A stretch of 64,000 bases of DNA from Bacillus badius NBRC 15713 (GTDB lineage: Bacteria > Bacillota > Bacilli > Bacillales > Domibacillaceae). The position numbers and the translations under genes were made by a program. Where the stretch lies: contig NZ_BCVF01000005.1 of NCBI RefSeq assembly GCF_001591605.1, positions 62,001-126,000 on the forward strand. The letters run 5' to 3'. Below, piece by piece: positions 26,587-35,499 of the stretch (position 1 is its first letter; each line of letters opens with the position of its first letter). Below the pieces are notes generated by a model, which was not told the DNA's origin, did not search any database, and saw nothing but the letters and a program-made list of their open reading frames with translations.

Positions 26587-26687
26587 ATTCAGATGCTGTT
26601 CTTTTTAAAGGACACGAGGCTCCTTAATGAAAGGAAGGATAAGAACTGAGACCATAACCATTTCTATTTTTAAGAAGCGCCCTGATC

Positions 26688-26709
26688 GCCGTGCAGTGCA
26701 CTGCACGGC
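26688..26709. repeat. 22-bp perfect palindrome
   Basis: GCCGTGCAGTG is followed without a gap by its exact complement CACTGCACGGC. It lacks a loop and a T-tract and so is not a terminator. It is a possible protein-binding site or recombination site. Confidence 0.75.
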
Positions 26710-26789
26710 TTTCTGGAGATTTAGTCAAATAAGGATCATCGAATCATTCCCGGCAGCACATCGGTATGTACGGGCTCAAAATCTTCAGG

Positions 26790-27398
26790 CTATCTCGGTC
26801 TCTCCAATGAAAATATGTCTCCAATCTTTGCATAGTCAGCTCCTGCTAACCGGCTGACAGCTTGTAATTCACTGTAATCAATTTTGCCATCCTTATAAAC
26901 GCGCTCGTCAAAATGAAAGAAAACAATTCTTCCGATCAAAAGGTCGGTCGAGGGAGACTCCTCTCCCCCCAGCTCCAACGCGTGCTCCAGCACGCATTCC
27001 ATACGGATACGGGCTTCCTTCACACCTGGAACAGAGATTTTTTCGCTCTTTTCTAATGTTAAACAGGCCCGTTCAATTTCGCTTTCATCAGGCGGAAGTG
27101 CCGCGGCTGTCTCATTGATTTTCTGGACATTGCTTTCATCCACAATATGAACGACAAACTCCTTGAATTGAATCGCATTGCGGGCTGTATCTTTTTGCTT
27201 TGTTCCCGTTCTTTGAACAGCAAGAGAGAGAAGCGGCGGATTGGCCGACACAATATTAAAATAACTGAATGGCGCGCCATTAATTTCTCCGCTCTCCGTT
27301 TTTGTTGTCACAAATGCAATCGGTCTGGGAATAATGCTCCCAATTAATAACTTGTAATTCTCCTTTACGCTGTTGGCTGCTGGATCAACTGAAATCAA
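26790..27398 (-). CDS. Flavin reductase family protein (FMN-binding split barrel)
   Basis: A 202-residue protein of the flavin reductase-like (DIM6/NTAB) family. Typical segments are YKLLIGSIIPRPIAFVTT (about 17-34), NGAPFSYFNIVSANPPLL (about 42-59) and KDTARNAIQFKEFVVHI (about 72). These proteins bind FMN and reduce it, or act as flavin-dependent reductases, with NAD(P)H. TTG at 27398 is preferred because GGGAG lies 8 bases upstream; a GTG at 27407 overlaps that site. It is divergent from a MerR-TipAS regulator, which might control it. Confidence 0.88.
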   Translation of the reverse strand: MISVDPAANSVKENYKLLIGSIIPRPIAFVTTKTESGEINGAPFSYFNIVSANPPLLSLAVQRTGTKQKDTARNAIQFKEFVVHIVDESNVQKINETAAALPPDESEIERACLTLEKSEKISVPGVKEARIRMECVLEHALELGGEESPSTDLLIGRIVFFHFDERVYKDGKIDYSELQAVSRLAGADYAKIGDIFSLERPR

Positions 27399-27450
27399 GC
27401 TCTTCACTCCCTGTCCTATTTTTAAAACCCTATTTTTTTCTGACTGGCGG

Positions 27451-27481
27451 TTGACTCTGCCGTTACGTCATACTTTATATT
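27451..27481 (+). promoter_or_regulatory. MerR-type promoter with 19-bp spacer
   Basis: TTGACT (27451-27456) and TATATT (27476-27481) are separated by 19 bases, the overlong spacing typical of MerR-activated promoters. The dyad TGAC...GTCA (27452-27470) sits in the spacer. It supports autoregulation of the downstream merR-type gene. Confidence 0.7.
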
Positions 27482-27506
27482 ACATCTATAAGGGAGGCAA
27501 TCAGCA

Positions 27507-28253
27507 ATGACGATGAAAATTAAAGAAGTCGCTGATATTGCAGGCATCAGTGTGCGCACACTTCACCATTATGATCAGATTGGCTTGCTGTGCCCGACTA
27601 GCACCACCGAAGCAGGCTATCGATTGTATACGGATGAAGATCTCGAAGCCCTGCAGCAAATTTTGTTTTTCAAAGAGCTTGGCTTCCCGCTGAAGAAAAT
27701 CAAAGAAATTATTGAAAGCCCCTCATTTAACCGCCGGGAAGCACTGGAGCTCCATCAAAAAATGCTGCTTGAAAAACGGCGGCGGCTCGACCAAATGATC
27801 GCTACAGTAGCGAAAACCATTCAACATATGAAAGGAGACATTCACATGTCGAACAAAGAAAAATTTGCAGGCTTTGACTTTAGCCAAAACCCTTTTGAAC
27901 AGGAGGCGCGGGAACGCTGGGGAAATGAAGCGGTAGATTCATCAAACGTTAAGCTGGCGAGCCTGTCCAAAGACGAAAAAGACGGCTTCGCTGAGGAAAT
28001 GAATGCGCTCTATGCGAGGCTTGCAGCTTTGCGCCACACTTCTCCTCACTCTGATGAAGCACAAGCGGCTATTAAAGAATGGTATGTCCTTTTGAATCGA
28101 ATGGGAAACTATTCTCTGGATGCCTTTAAAGGATTGGGACAGCTGTATATCAGCGACGAACGCTTCACAAAAAATATTGACCAGTTCGGTGAAGGACTTG
28201 CGCAGTTTATGTGCGAGGCAATGGGCATTTACACAAATAATCATCAGAAATAG
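27507..28253 (+). CDS. MerR family regulator with TipAS antibiotic-recognition domain
   Basis: A 248-residue protein: a MerR DNA-binding domain (VADIAGISVRTLHHYDQIGLL, shown here as its core GISVRTLHHYD, about residues 13-23), a coiled dimerisation helix (about 75-110) and a C-terminal TipAS domain (about 120-245) with the helical GLGQLYISDERFTKNID motif. TipAL and Mta are known relatives; the TipAS domain binds thiopeptides and the protein then activates resistance genes. An internal ATG near 27846 could give the free TipAS domain, as in TipAL/TipAS. It is divergent from the flavin reductase gene. Confidence 0.93.
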   Translation: MTMKIKEVADIAGISVRTLHHYDQIGLLCPTSTTEAGYRLYTDEDLEALQQILFFKELGFPLKKIKEIIESPSFNRREALELHQKMLLEKRRRLDQMIATVAKTIQHMKGDIHMSNKEKFAGFDFSQNPFEQEARERWGNEAVDSSNVKLASLSKDEKDGFAEEMNALYARLAALRHTSPHSDEAQAAIKEWYVLLNRMGNYSLDAFKGLGQLYISDERFTKNIDQFGEGLAQFMCEAMGIYTNNHQK

Positions 28254-28266
28254 GCCATATGCGAAG

Positions 28267-28301
28267 AGCGCAGCATCCAGACCGGTGCTGCGCTGCTTTT
28301 A
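28267..28301 (+). terminator. Terminator between MerR-TipAS and vWA genes
   Basis: A 9-bp stem AGCGCAGCA / TGCTGCGCT (28267-28275 with 28286-28294) is followed by GCTTTTA on the plus strand. It lies between convergent genes. Confidence 0.65.
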
Positions 28302-28315
28302 TGGATACTCTCCCT

Positions 28316-29083
28316 TTAACGATTAAACAGCCGGCCGAAAAATCCTTTTCTTTCCCTGGATTCCGGCTCAGGGGACGGCTCCTCGGCAGCGGCAGCTTCT
28401 CCTGACCCTGCCAATTGTGCTAATACGCCTTTTTGTCCTGCCTCCTTTATCCAGCTTGGAAATTCATTCAAGAGTGCATCGTACAGTTCGTCATCTGAGA
28501 TTTCGTCAATTTCCTCAATATGAATGAAATGAGCGTTATCTGTCACTCTCCCTTCCAGCTCATCCAGCTTTTTCAGGAAATCGAAGTTGCCATTCCCAAT
28601 ACCGACAAATTGCCAAAATAAAGGCTTGTCCGCTGAACTTTCAATCAGTGACTTAATATTTTTCCGGCAGCCGCCGTCATTAATAAAGACGATAAAAGCC
28701 GGCTCTTCCGCTGGATCTTCCTGTAAATACTTTGTTAATACATCTTTCATAACCGGCAATTCATCATTTCTTCCAAATTTATGAACAGCCTCGTTTTGCA
28801 AAATCTTCCGGTCTACATATCCTTCGAAATCCTTCTCTGTCACCGGGTCAAGCCGGGAAAATTCATTGTCATATACCCAAATATCAAGCATCCCGTCGTC
28901 ATCAAATTCCGTCGCTACAGCTAAAATCCGTTCCACTACTTTCTGGACGGTTCCACTTTTATAAAGCGTTCTCATGGAGCCGGTGATATCGAGTACTAAA
29001 CCGACACGGGCTGTTACCGCTGTTAATTGCTTTTTTTCAAGAACAACCTTCAAACTCTTTTTTTGCAGATCAATGGTTCCCAT
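28316..29083 (-). CDS. vWA-domain protein (TerF/TerY-like)
   Basis: A 255-residue cytosolic protein with a von Willebrand A domain (about 25-215). The metal-ion-dependent adhesion site is DITGSM near residue 32, with the third-loop aspartate in FINDGG. It resembles the vWA proteins associated with TerD-type tellurite and stress modules, but no ter genes are nearby. The C-terminus is a low-complexity Ala/Glu/Pro linker ending in a basic FFGRLFNR tail, suggesting a docking peptide. The ATG has GGTGGAG upstream. It is a single gene. Confidence 0.85.
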   Translation of the reverse strand: MGTIDLQKKSLKVVLEKKQLTAVTARVGLVLDITGSMRTLYKSGTVQKVVERILAVATEFDDDGMLDIWVYDNEFSRLDPVTEKDFEGYVDRKILQNEAVHKFGRNDELPVMKDVLTKYLQEDPAEEPAFIVFINDGGCRKNIKSLIESSADKPLFWQFVGIGNGNFDFLKKLDELEGRVTDNAHFIHIEEIDEISDDELYDALLNEFPSWIKEAGQKGVLAQLAGSGEAAAAEEPSPEPESRERKGFFGRLFNR

Positions 29084-29258
29084 TTCGTTTCTCCACCTTT
29101 CAATTTGTCATTTCTGCTATAATTGTACAGAATATTCCAGATGATGAAAACGCATAGTTTTTATAAAAGAAGGAACATTTGCTATCGCGCTGAAAAATTG
29201 TTTAAATAATAACTGTATGTTTTAGGGTGACACTATTTTATAAAAGGCGGTAAAAACA

Positions 29259-30218
29259 TTGATTACCACAAAACCATATCGAGTTTTATTATATTACCAT
29301 TATGTTTCGATAGATCATCCGGAAGAATATGCGGCTCAGCACTTGCAACTTTGCCAAGAGCTCAGGCTGAAGGGGCGCATCTTAGTTTCTGATGAAGGGA
29401 TTAACGGCACCGTATCCGGCACAGTGGAACAAACGGAAAAGTACATGAGCGAGATGAAGAAAGATCCCCGCTTCGCTGACATGGTATACAAAATTGACGA
29501 AGCGGAAGGCCATGCATTTAAAAAAATGCACGTGCGTCCGAAAAAGGAGCTTGTCACTTTACGGCTCGAAGACGATGTTAATCCGTTAGAGCTTACCGGC
29601 AAATACTTGGAGCCTAAAGAGTTTTTCGAGCGGATGCAGCAGGAGGATACGGTGATTCTGGATGCCCGCAATGACTATGAATATGACCTCGGGCATTTTC
29701 GCGGAGCTATCAAGCCGGACATTAAAAGCTTCAGGGAGCTGCCGGACTGGGTGCGCGAAAATAAAGAAAAGCTGGAGGGCAAGAAAATTTTAACGTATTG
29801 CACCGGGGGCGTCCGCTGTGAGAAGTTTTCCGGCTGGCTTCTAAAAGAAGGATTTGAAGACGTGTCCCAGCTGCACGGGGGCATTGTCACGTACGGCAAA
29901 GACCCTGATGTTCAAGGTGAACTATGGGACGGGCAATGCTATGTATTTGATGAGCGCATCAGCGTTCCTGTCAATCAGAAAGAGCCTGTCATTGTCGGCC
30001 GGGATTACTTTTCCGGCGAGCCGTGCGAACGCTATGTGAACTGTGCCAACCCGGAATGCAACAAAAAGATTTTGACCTCAGAAGAAAATGAACATAACTA
30101 TTTGCGCAGCTGTTCCCATGAATGCCGCGTACATCCGCGAAATAGATACGTGGCTGAACATGGAATTTCTGAAGAAGAGTGGCAGGAAAGAGCCAAACAG
30201 CTCCAGAAGAAGCAATAA
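29259..30218 (+). CDS. trhO: tRNA uridine 5-oxyacetic acid pathway hydroxylase, rhodanese-like (TrhO)
   Basis: A 319-residue protein of the YceA/TrhO family. The N-terminal acylphosphatase-like domain (about 5-95) contains [16 protein letters not shown]. The rhodanese domain (about 125-220) has the catalytic-cysteine loop [11 protein letters not shown]. The C-terminal region holds a cluster of cysteines ([15 protein letters not shown] and SCSHECR). TrhO hydroxylates U34 of certain tRNAs using oxygen. The TTG start at 29259 follows AAAGGCGG. It has its own terminator. B. subtilis YbfQ is the expected counterpart. Confidence 0.9.
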   Translation: MITTKPYRVLLYYHYVSIDHPEEYAAQHLQLCQELRLKGRILVSDEGINGTVSGTVEQTEKYMSEMKKDPRFADMVYKIDEAEGHAFKKMHVRPKKELVTLRLEDDVNPLELTGKYLEPKEFFERMQQEDTVILDARNDYEYDLGHFRGAIKPDIKSFRELPDWVRENKEKLEGKKILTYCTGGVRCEKFSGWLLKEGFEDVSQLHGGIVTYGKDPDVQGELWDGQCYVFDERISVPVNQKEPVIVGRDYFSGEPCERYVNCANPECNKKILTSEENEHNYLRSCSHECRVHPRNRYVAEHGISEEEWQERAKQLQKKQ

Positions 30219-30224
30219 ATCCAG

Positions 30225-30257
30225 AAAGACCCCTTCCATTTTTTGGAGGGGTCTTTT
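30225..30257 (+). terminator. Terminator of trhO
   Basis: The stem AAAGACCCC-T-TCCA / TGGAGGGGTCTTT with one bulged base and a T-rich end lies seven bases beyond the stop codon. Confidence 0.88.
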
Positions 30258-30380
30258 GTGAATGCTCACTTTTCTGCTTACAATTCTATATTCTTTGTAA
30301 AATGTTTTATCGAAATAATATCTATAAAAATGATAGAGCCTGATTAGCCGCTCACTTTCAGAAGGAAACCTTTACTGCTC

Positions 30381-31598
30381 CTATTCAATGCTTCGTGATG
30401 GATATAAAGAAACCGGAATTTCTTTTACCCCGCGGACAATCATTCCCGGCCTCCACTCTAATTCAGCTGGATCGATACTTAACTTCATGGCCGGAAAACG
30501 CCGCATCAAGCTGCTAATGGCAATCTCTCCTTCCATTCGGGCAAGCGGGGCGCCGAGACAGTGATGAATTCCTGTACCAAACGCCAAATGCGGACTCTTC
30601 TCCCTCGTAATATCGAGCAGGTCCGGGTTCTCAAACTGCAAAGGATCATGGTTAGCAGAATTAAGGGCAACAATGACGATGTCGCCTCTTTTCATCGCCT
30701 GCCCCTTGAATTCAAAATCTTCTCCTGCCCAGCGGGAGGTGCTGAATTCAACCGGACCCTCAAAGCGAAGCAGTTCTTCAATAGCCGACTGAATCAGCTC
30801 TGGATGGCTCTGCAGCTTCTCGAATTGATCAGGATGCTGCAGGAGAGAAAGCATGCCATTCCCAATTAAGTTCACCGTCGTTTCATGGCCGGCGATAATA
30901 AGCAGCGACACCACGCCATACAATTCCCTTTCCGTCAGTTGATCGCCCTTCTCCTCTGCTTGAATAAGCTGACTGATTAAATCATCCCCCGGATTCTCCT
31001 GAGTTTTGGCAAACCAGCTGCCGAGGTACCCGGTAAATTCATTCATATGTTCATAAATCCGTTCCGCATTTTCACCGTTTGACCCTTCGATTAAGGAGTT
31101 GGACCAAATCCGGAACTTATCGCGGTCTGCCGATGGAACGCCAAGCATTTCACAAATAACGATAATCGGCAGCGGAAAAGCAAAGTCATCAATTAAGTTC
31201 ATTTGCGGCCTTTCAGCTGCCTTCTCCAAAAGCTCATCAGTAATCTCTTGAATACGCCCTCTCATGCCCGCAATCATCTTTGGTGTAAACGCCTTTTGAA
31301 CAAGCCCGCGCAGCCGTTTATGATCAGGCGGATCAGAAAAAAGCATATTTTCGGTAAACACGCTGCGATGGCCCATTTGGTCGCCAAACAGCTTGGAAAA
31401 GTCCTTGATCATCCGCTGGTCTTTTAAAGCCTCCATTGCTGCTTCATATGTGGTAATCATCCATCCGCGCTGCCCGTCAGGCAAAGTTATCGGGTATACG
31501 GGATCTGTTTCTCTTAGTTTTTCATAAGCAGGATAGGGATTTTTCGCGAATTCCTTTGTAAATAGAGCCAAACCGCCATTGCTTTCAGAATAATTCAT
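30381..31598 (-). CDS. Cytochrome P450 (CYP107-like)
   Basis: A 405-residue soluble bacterial P450. Visible elements are the I-helix oxygen site IIAGHETTVNL (about residue 240), the K-helix ExxR in EELLRFEG, and the heme loop FGTGIHHCLGAPLARME with the cysteine ligand near residue 350. The overall look is that of Bacillus CYP107 enzymes, which hydroxylate fatty acids, steroids or polyketides and depend on separate redox partners. No ferredoxin gene is adjacent. The start is uncertain: ATG at 31598 is chosen, but a GTG at 31622 would add eight residues. It is a single gene. Confidence 0.92.
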   Translation of the reverse strand: MNYSESNGGLALFTKEFAKNPYPAYEKLRETDPVYPITLPDGQRGWMITTYEAAMEALKDQRMIKDFSKLFGDQMGHRSVFTENMLFSDPPDHKRLRGLVQKAFTPKMIAGMRGRIQEITDELLEKAAERPQMNLIDDFAFPLPIIVICEMLGVPSADRDKFRIWSNSLIEGSNGENAERIYEHMNEFTGYLGSWFAKTQENPGDDLISQLIQAEEKGDQLTERELYGVVSLLIIAGHETTVNLIGNGMLSLLQHPDQFEKLQSHPELIQSAIEELLRFEGPVEFSTSRWAGEDFEFKGQAMKRGDIVIVALNSANHDPLQFENPDLLDITREKSPHLAFGTGIHHCLGAPLARMEGEIAISSLMRRFPAMKLSIDPAELEWRPGMIVRGVKEIPVSLYPSRSIE

Positions 31599-31735
31599 CA
31601 GTGAGAAACCTGCTCCCTCCACAATAAATTTCAGTTTTTACAGAAAATAACTGATTTCCTAAAGAATAACACAATCAGGGGAGCCGATCCAAACGTAAAG
31701 ATTGAACAGCCGGCTGACTATTACTATAGCGAAAA

Positions 31736-31768
31736 AACAAAAAAACTTTGCCATTGAAGACAAAGTTT
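31736..31768 (-). terminator. Terminator of the 121-residue membrane protein gene
   Basis: AAACTTTG (31743-31750) pairs with CAAAGTTT (31761-31768), and the minus strand continues into a seven-T run. It lies 11 bases from the stop codon. Confidence 0.85.
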
Positions 31769-31778
31769 CCGCATCTAA

Positions 31779-32144
31779 TTAATAGGCTCTTCGGCGTATT
31801 TCCATCACAAGCAAAACAGCTGCCGCTACAAACACAATCATCGCAATTATGACAGCCGCCGTTGAAATAGTAGACATAAATACGATCAAACTAGCCGCTT
31901 GCAGGAACGCAACCGTCAGTCCGACCATAAATCCCGCCTTGTTTCTTTTGCGGCCGGCCACAAACATTTGCAGAGTAATCAGGTTCATGAGAAGAAACAG
32001 ACCAATCAGCTTCATAAAGGAAACAGAAAAGATACCGGCATCGGCCTCTGCGCCGTACAATATAAATGCCGCAATCGGGAGAGCAGACAGGTTCGTAACA
32101 AGAAACGCCAGCCCCCACACAATCCAAAACCACACTTTATTCAT
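31779..32144 (-). CDS. Small four-helix membrane protein, unknown function
   Basis: A 121-residue protein made of four hydrophobic helices (about 5-30, 42-60, 68-90, 95-115) with a basic loop AGRKRNKAG between the second and third and a basic end (RRRAY). The ribosome binding site is AAGAGGAG. It is divergent from an MFS transporter gene. An 11-base block containing this ribosome binding site is repeated about 30 bases upstream. I do not recognise the family. Confidence 0.72.
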   Translation of the reverse strand: MNKVWFWIVWGLAFLVTNLSALPIAAFILYGAEADAGIFSVSFMKLIGLFLLMNLITLQMFVAGRKRNKAGFMVGLTVAFLQAASLIVFMSTISTAAVIIAMIVFVAAAVLLVMEIRRRAY

Positions 32145-32325
32145 GACAAAACTCCTCTTTTTATGCTGCCAGGGATAAAACTCCTCTTGCTTATTTTGAA
32201 TTATTTACCGGTAAGACTCAATAGTTAAGTATGGAAATATTTAAAAAGATACAGGCTGCCTTGACAAAACTTTAGACGAAAAGAAGAATAGTAGAAAGGA
32301 CATCGAGATAGGAGCGGCTGAACAT

Positions 32326-33474
32326 ATGCGTGTGTTTGTTTATCTAATTATTTTCTTTTCATTTTTTGATTTATTTACCCAGCTGCCAATCATCAGCCCC
32401 TTAGCGGCGTCTCTCGGCGCTACGCCGTTTTTGACAGGGCTTGCTGTTGGCATGTATTCGTTTTCTAATACCATCGGCAATATTCTCTCTGGGTTTCTTA
32501 CCGACAAAAAAGGAGCGTTCCAGGTTCTATTAGCCGGACTGCTGTTAACAAGCGGGGCTTTGTTTCTCTATCATCTTGCGGCGGATGCCTGGTCGCTGCT
32601 TGCTATCCGCTTTTTACACGGACTGCTTGCGGGCTTCATTGTGCCTGCCGCGTTCACTTATTTAGCTAATGCGGCAGCGGAAGAGAAAAAAGGAAAAGGC
32701 GCTGCCATCTCCGGAGCGTTCGTCGGGTTGGCAGCCATTATCGGACCAGCCTTCAGCGGCATTGTCGCCAGCAGAACAAGCGAAACAACGGTCTTAACAA
32801 TTACAGGCGCCGCTCTGCTTCTATTAGGCGTGCTCACTTTGTTCTTGCTGCGCACGAGCTTGGCAGCCAACCAAAGCGAGGAACCGAGCGAACAAATGAC
32901 GGTTCGGGATTTTTTCAAAAGCACAGAAGTAGTCAAAGCATTTATCGGCGCCTTTTTGCTTATGTTTTCCCAAGGCGTGCTCGCATACATGCTTCCATTA
33001 AAAGTGATTCTTCTCGGCAATGATGCCCAGACGAGCGGCATGCTGTTGAGTGTCTTTGGCATCGTTGCGGTCATGATCTTTCTATTGCCGACAAACAGAA
33101 TCTTTGACCGGGTCAAAGCCACCTCCACTTTAGCTTTTGGAATGACGATGATGGGACTCAGCCTTGCTTTAGCCAGCCAAATGGAAGAGGTTTCACTGCT
33201 CTATCTATGTATGGCCTTGTATGGCATCGGCTTTGCCTTCTTATTCCCCTCCCTCAATTCCTTGCTCGTCGGTGCGGTTGCCCCTTCCCACCGCGGCAAA
33301 GCTTATGGATATTTTTATGCATTCTTTTCATTCGGCGTTGTAGCCGGGTCGGGCGTGACCGGCCTTCTTGCCTTTACAGTGAACCAAGGCTTTCTATTTA
33401 CAGGCATCTTATTAGTGCTTGCGGCCGTCGGCAGTCTGCTCAAAGAGCCGCCGGTCATGAAGGAAAATCAATAA
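32326..33474 (+). CDS. MFS transporter (DHA1-type)
   Basis: A 382-residue transporter with 12 predicted helices. Motif A appears as GFLTDKKGAFQVLLAG in loop 2-3, and helix 5 has GAFVGLAAIIGPAFSG, the antiporter-type motif C region. It is probably a drug or metabolite exporter. TTGACA at about 32263 is a candidate -35 element, with a weak -10. The ribosome binding site is GGAGCGG. It is divergent from a small membrane protein gene and convergent with murB. The substrate is unknown. Confidence 0.88.
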   Translation: MRVFVYLIIFFSFFDLFTQLPIISPLAASLGATPFLTGLAVGMYSFSNTIGNILSGFLTDKKGAFQVLLAGLLLTSGALFLYHLAADAWSLLAIRFLHGLLAGFIVPAAFTYLANAAAEEKKGKGAAISGAFVGLAAIIGPAFSGIVASRTSETTVLTITGAALLLLGVLTLFLLRTSLAANQSEEPSEQMTVRDFFKSTEVVKAFIGAFLLMFSQGVLAYMLPLKVILLGNDAQTSGMLLSVFGIVAVMIFLLPTNRIFDRVKATSTLAFGMTMMGLSLALASQMEEVSLLYLCMALYGIGFAFLFPSLNSLLVGAVAPSHRGKAYGYFYAFFSFGVVAGSGVTGLLAFTVNQGFLFTGILLVLAAVGSLLKEPPVMKENQ

Positions 33475-33507
33475 AAAATACGATTGCTGATATTTCAGGG
33501 CTTTCCT

Positions 33508-33531
33508 AAAAGGTCATGAAAAATGACTTTT
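33508..33531 (+). terminator. Weak terminator after the MFS gene
   Basis: AAAGGTCAT and ATGACTTTT form a short stem with a 5-base loop ending in TTTT, about 34 bases after the stop codon. Confidence 0.5.
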
Positions 33532-33724
33532 CGGGCCGGCCCTTTTTCTTTTCGGAAACAGCCGACCTCCATTCCGGCGGACGCTTCCCCTCTGCACCAT
33601 GTCCCTTGGCACGTCGCTCCAGAGCTTTAAATGAAAAATCAAAAAGAGCTCGGAATAAAGTCATTCCGAACCCCTTGGTCGATCAGCTGCACAGCCCTGT
33701 GCATACCAAGGCTGTTTGCTTCAC

Positions 33725-34642
33725 CTATTTTACTTCTTCTCCGACGATTTTCGCCTCTAGCTCTAACTCTACTCCAAATGTTTCCTTGACTTTCTTGCGG
33801 ACCATTTCAATCGTGGCAATATAATCAGCCGCTGTTGCATTGTTTTTATTAATGATAAACCCGGCATGCTTCGTTGACACTTCCGCACCGCCGACTCCTT
33901 TTCCTTGCAGGCCGCTGTCCTGGATCAGCTTCCCGGCGAAATAGCCCGGCGGCCGCTTAAAGACACTTCCCACAGACGGATACTCAAGCGGCTGCTTTGA
34001 TTCTCTTTGGAATGTCAAATCAGCCATTTTTTCTTTAATTGCAGCCTGGTCGCCTGCTTCAAGCGCAAAAGCCGCTTCGAGAACAATGTCTTTATTTTTG
34101 CTGATAATACTTGTGCGGTAGCCAAGCTCCAGCTCCTCTTTCTTTAAGGTGCGCAGCTCACCCTGTTGGGTCACTACCTTTACATGGTCGATAACATCCT
34201 TGACCTCGCCGCCGTAAGCACCGGCATTCATAACCATCGCTCCGCCGATTGATCCCGGAATGCCGCAAGCAAATTCCAAGCCCGTTAAACTATTCTCGCA
34301 TGCTAAACGAGAAGCGTCCTTAATGTTGGCCCCTCCTTGAGCAATGAGTTGATTTCCCTCAACCCGCAGCCCTGCCAAATGTTTAAATTGCATCACAATC
34401 CCGCGAATGCCGCCGTCCAAAACGATCACATTTGATCCATTTCCCAACAGGGTAAAGGGCAGCTGATGCGCTTCTTTTAAACGAATGACTTGGGCGACCG
34501 CTTCATATGTTTCAGGCATGACCAGAAAGTCTGCCTTGCCGCCGATTTTTACTAGCGTATGATCTTTCAGCGGCTCGTCACGCAGGACGTTCTTCTCGCC
34601 GCAAATAGCAACCAGTTCTTTATAAATCTCTTCATTCCGCAT
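33725..34642 (-). CDS. murB: UDP-N-acetylenolpyruvoylglucosamine reductase
   Basis: A 305-residue MurB flavoenzyme, which reduces UDP-GlcNAc-enolpyruvate to UDP-MurNAc with NADPH in peptidoglycan synthesis. The FAD-binding domain holds GNGSNVIV (about 85) and ACGIPGSIGGAMVMNAGAYG (about 130-149). The C-terminal domain has the catalytic serine in YPSVGSVFKRP and the IIN block near the end. This is the type II, Gram-positive form without the inserted loop. ATG at 34642 has AGG at good distance; an ATG five codons earlier has none. It stands alone, not in the mur/div cluster, as also in some other bacilli. Confidence 0.95.
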   Translation of the reverse strand: MRNEEIYKELVAICGEKNVLRDEPLKDHTLVKIGGKADFLVMPETYEAVAQVIRLKEAHQLPFTLLGNGSNVIVLDGGIRGIVMQFKHLAGLRVEGNQLIAQGGANIKDASRLACENSLTGLEFACGIPGSIGGAMVMNAGAYGGEVKDVIDHVKVVTQQGELRTLKKEELELGYRTSIISKNKDIVLEAAFALEAGDQAAIKEKMADLTFQRESKQPLEYPSVGSVFKRPPGYFAGKLIQDSGLQGKGVGGAEVSTKHAGFIINKNNATAADYIATIEMVRKKVKETFGVELELEAKIVGEEVK

Positions 34643-34876
34643 ATGTTCATACCTCATTACGTTTATCGTATTATTAAAAAATCTGGTGGAAGAACTATTC
34701 TTCCCTTTTCCATTCTAGCCAAAAAAAACAGTTTTGGAAAGGGAGACCGCCTATCTGCTCCGATCAGCTCCTTTCTTCATTTATCGATCTATTGTCTGGC
34801 CTTGTTCATTTTTGGCTGGTTGAATAGAGCAAAAAAGAGAAGGTCACTTATACTATATATTGAATGACGAATGGCT

Positions 34877-35242
34877 TCATGACTCTTTTGTGCCATGTTC
34901 TTCTCCTGTGCCCTCTTCCTTCGCCAAACAGTCAAATTGCTTCCAGTCTACGCGCCCGTCTTTCGTAAACACAATACCTTCTTTTTCCAGCAAGCTTCGC
35001 TGCCATTGACGGGAATCAGCATCCGGCACAGCGATTTCCCCTTTTGCATTCACGACCCGATGCCAAGGCAGCTGATATTTCCGGCTCATGGAATGCAGAA
35101 TGCGCACCACTTGCCGGGCAGCACGCGGGCTACCCGCCATGCGCGCCACCTGGCCGTATGTGACAACACATCCGGAAGGAATTTTCTTTAAGATACGAAT
35201 TACTTCCGCGGTAAACGGTGTTAATTGCTCATTCTTTCCCAA
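34877..35242 (-). CDS. Alkyltransferase-like protein (ATL, MGMT homologue without the active cysteine)
   Basis: A 121-residue protein matching the DNA-binding domain of O6-alkylguanine transferase. The active-site motif, normally PCHRV, reads PWHRVV near residue 60, so the acceptor cysteine is replaced by tryptophan. The recognition helix region SPRAARQVVRILHS is intact. ATL proteins bind O6-alkylguanine without repairing it and route it to nucleotide excision repair. The TTG at 35242 follows GGGGGTG by five bases; an ATG six codons earlier has no ribosome binding site. The C-terminal tail is acidic and extends beyond the fold. Confidence 0.9.
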   Translation of the reverse strand: MGKNEQLTPFTAEVIRILKKIPSGCVVTYGQVARMAGSPRAARQVVRILHSMSRKYQLPWHRVVNAKGEIAVPDADSRQWQRSLLEKEGIVFTKDGRVDWKQFDCLAKEEGTGEEHGTKES

Positions 35243-35499
35243 AAAGACACCCCCATACATCTATTTCTTTTAATGAAAAAACAACTCCTTCCGAGGAAAC
35301 TTTCTTCGCCAGATCAATGGCTTATTTCCCAAGAAATCATTTGATCTCCAACCTTGGAGCTATTTTTATTTTTTGATGCCCGCCTTGTTCATAATAGGGT
35401 AAAGGAAAAAAGGTGACTGCAGACAATATCTCTTTTCTTGGCAAGTCGACCGCAAGAAATAGAGTATCTGTCCACTAGTCTGAAGAAGGAGTGGTTTTA

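Larger units (their letters stand above)
25926..26789. other. 864-base gene-free region with operators and inverted repeats
   Basis: No credible coding sequence lies here; the longest frames have no ribosome binding site and biased composition. It holds two LacI-type operators (26032-26043 and 26085-26095), a spaced 16-bp inverted repeat (26283-26331), a 20-bp stem terminator (26538-26586) and a 22-bp perfect palindrome (26688-26709). The likeliest reading is an operon that was deleted, leaving its promoter, operators and terminator. Confidence 0.6.

Noticed and set aside
26346-26627. Open frames on both strands in the gene-free region (70 and 86 codons)
   Set aside because: No ribosome binding site, compositional bias, and both run through or into the terminator hairpin, so they were not called as genes.
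31599-31622. GTG start adding eight residues to the P450
   Set aside because: It overlaps the only purine-rich stretch that could serve as ribosome binding site; kept as an alternative, not as the call.
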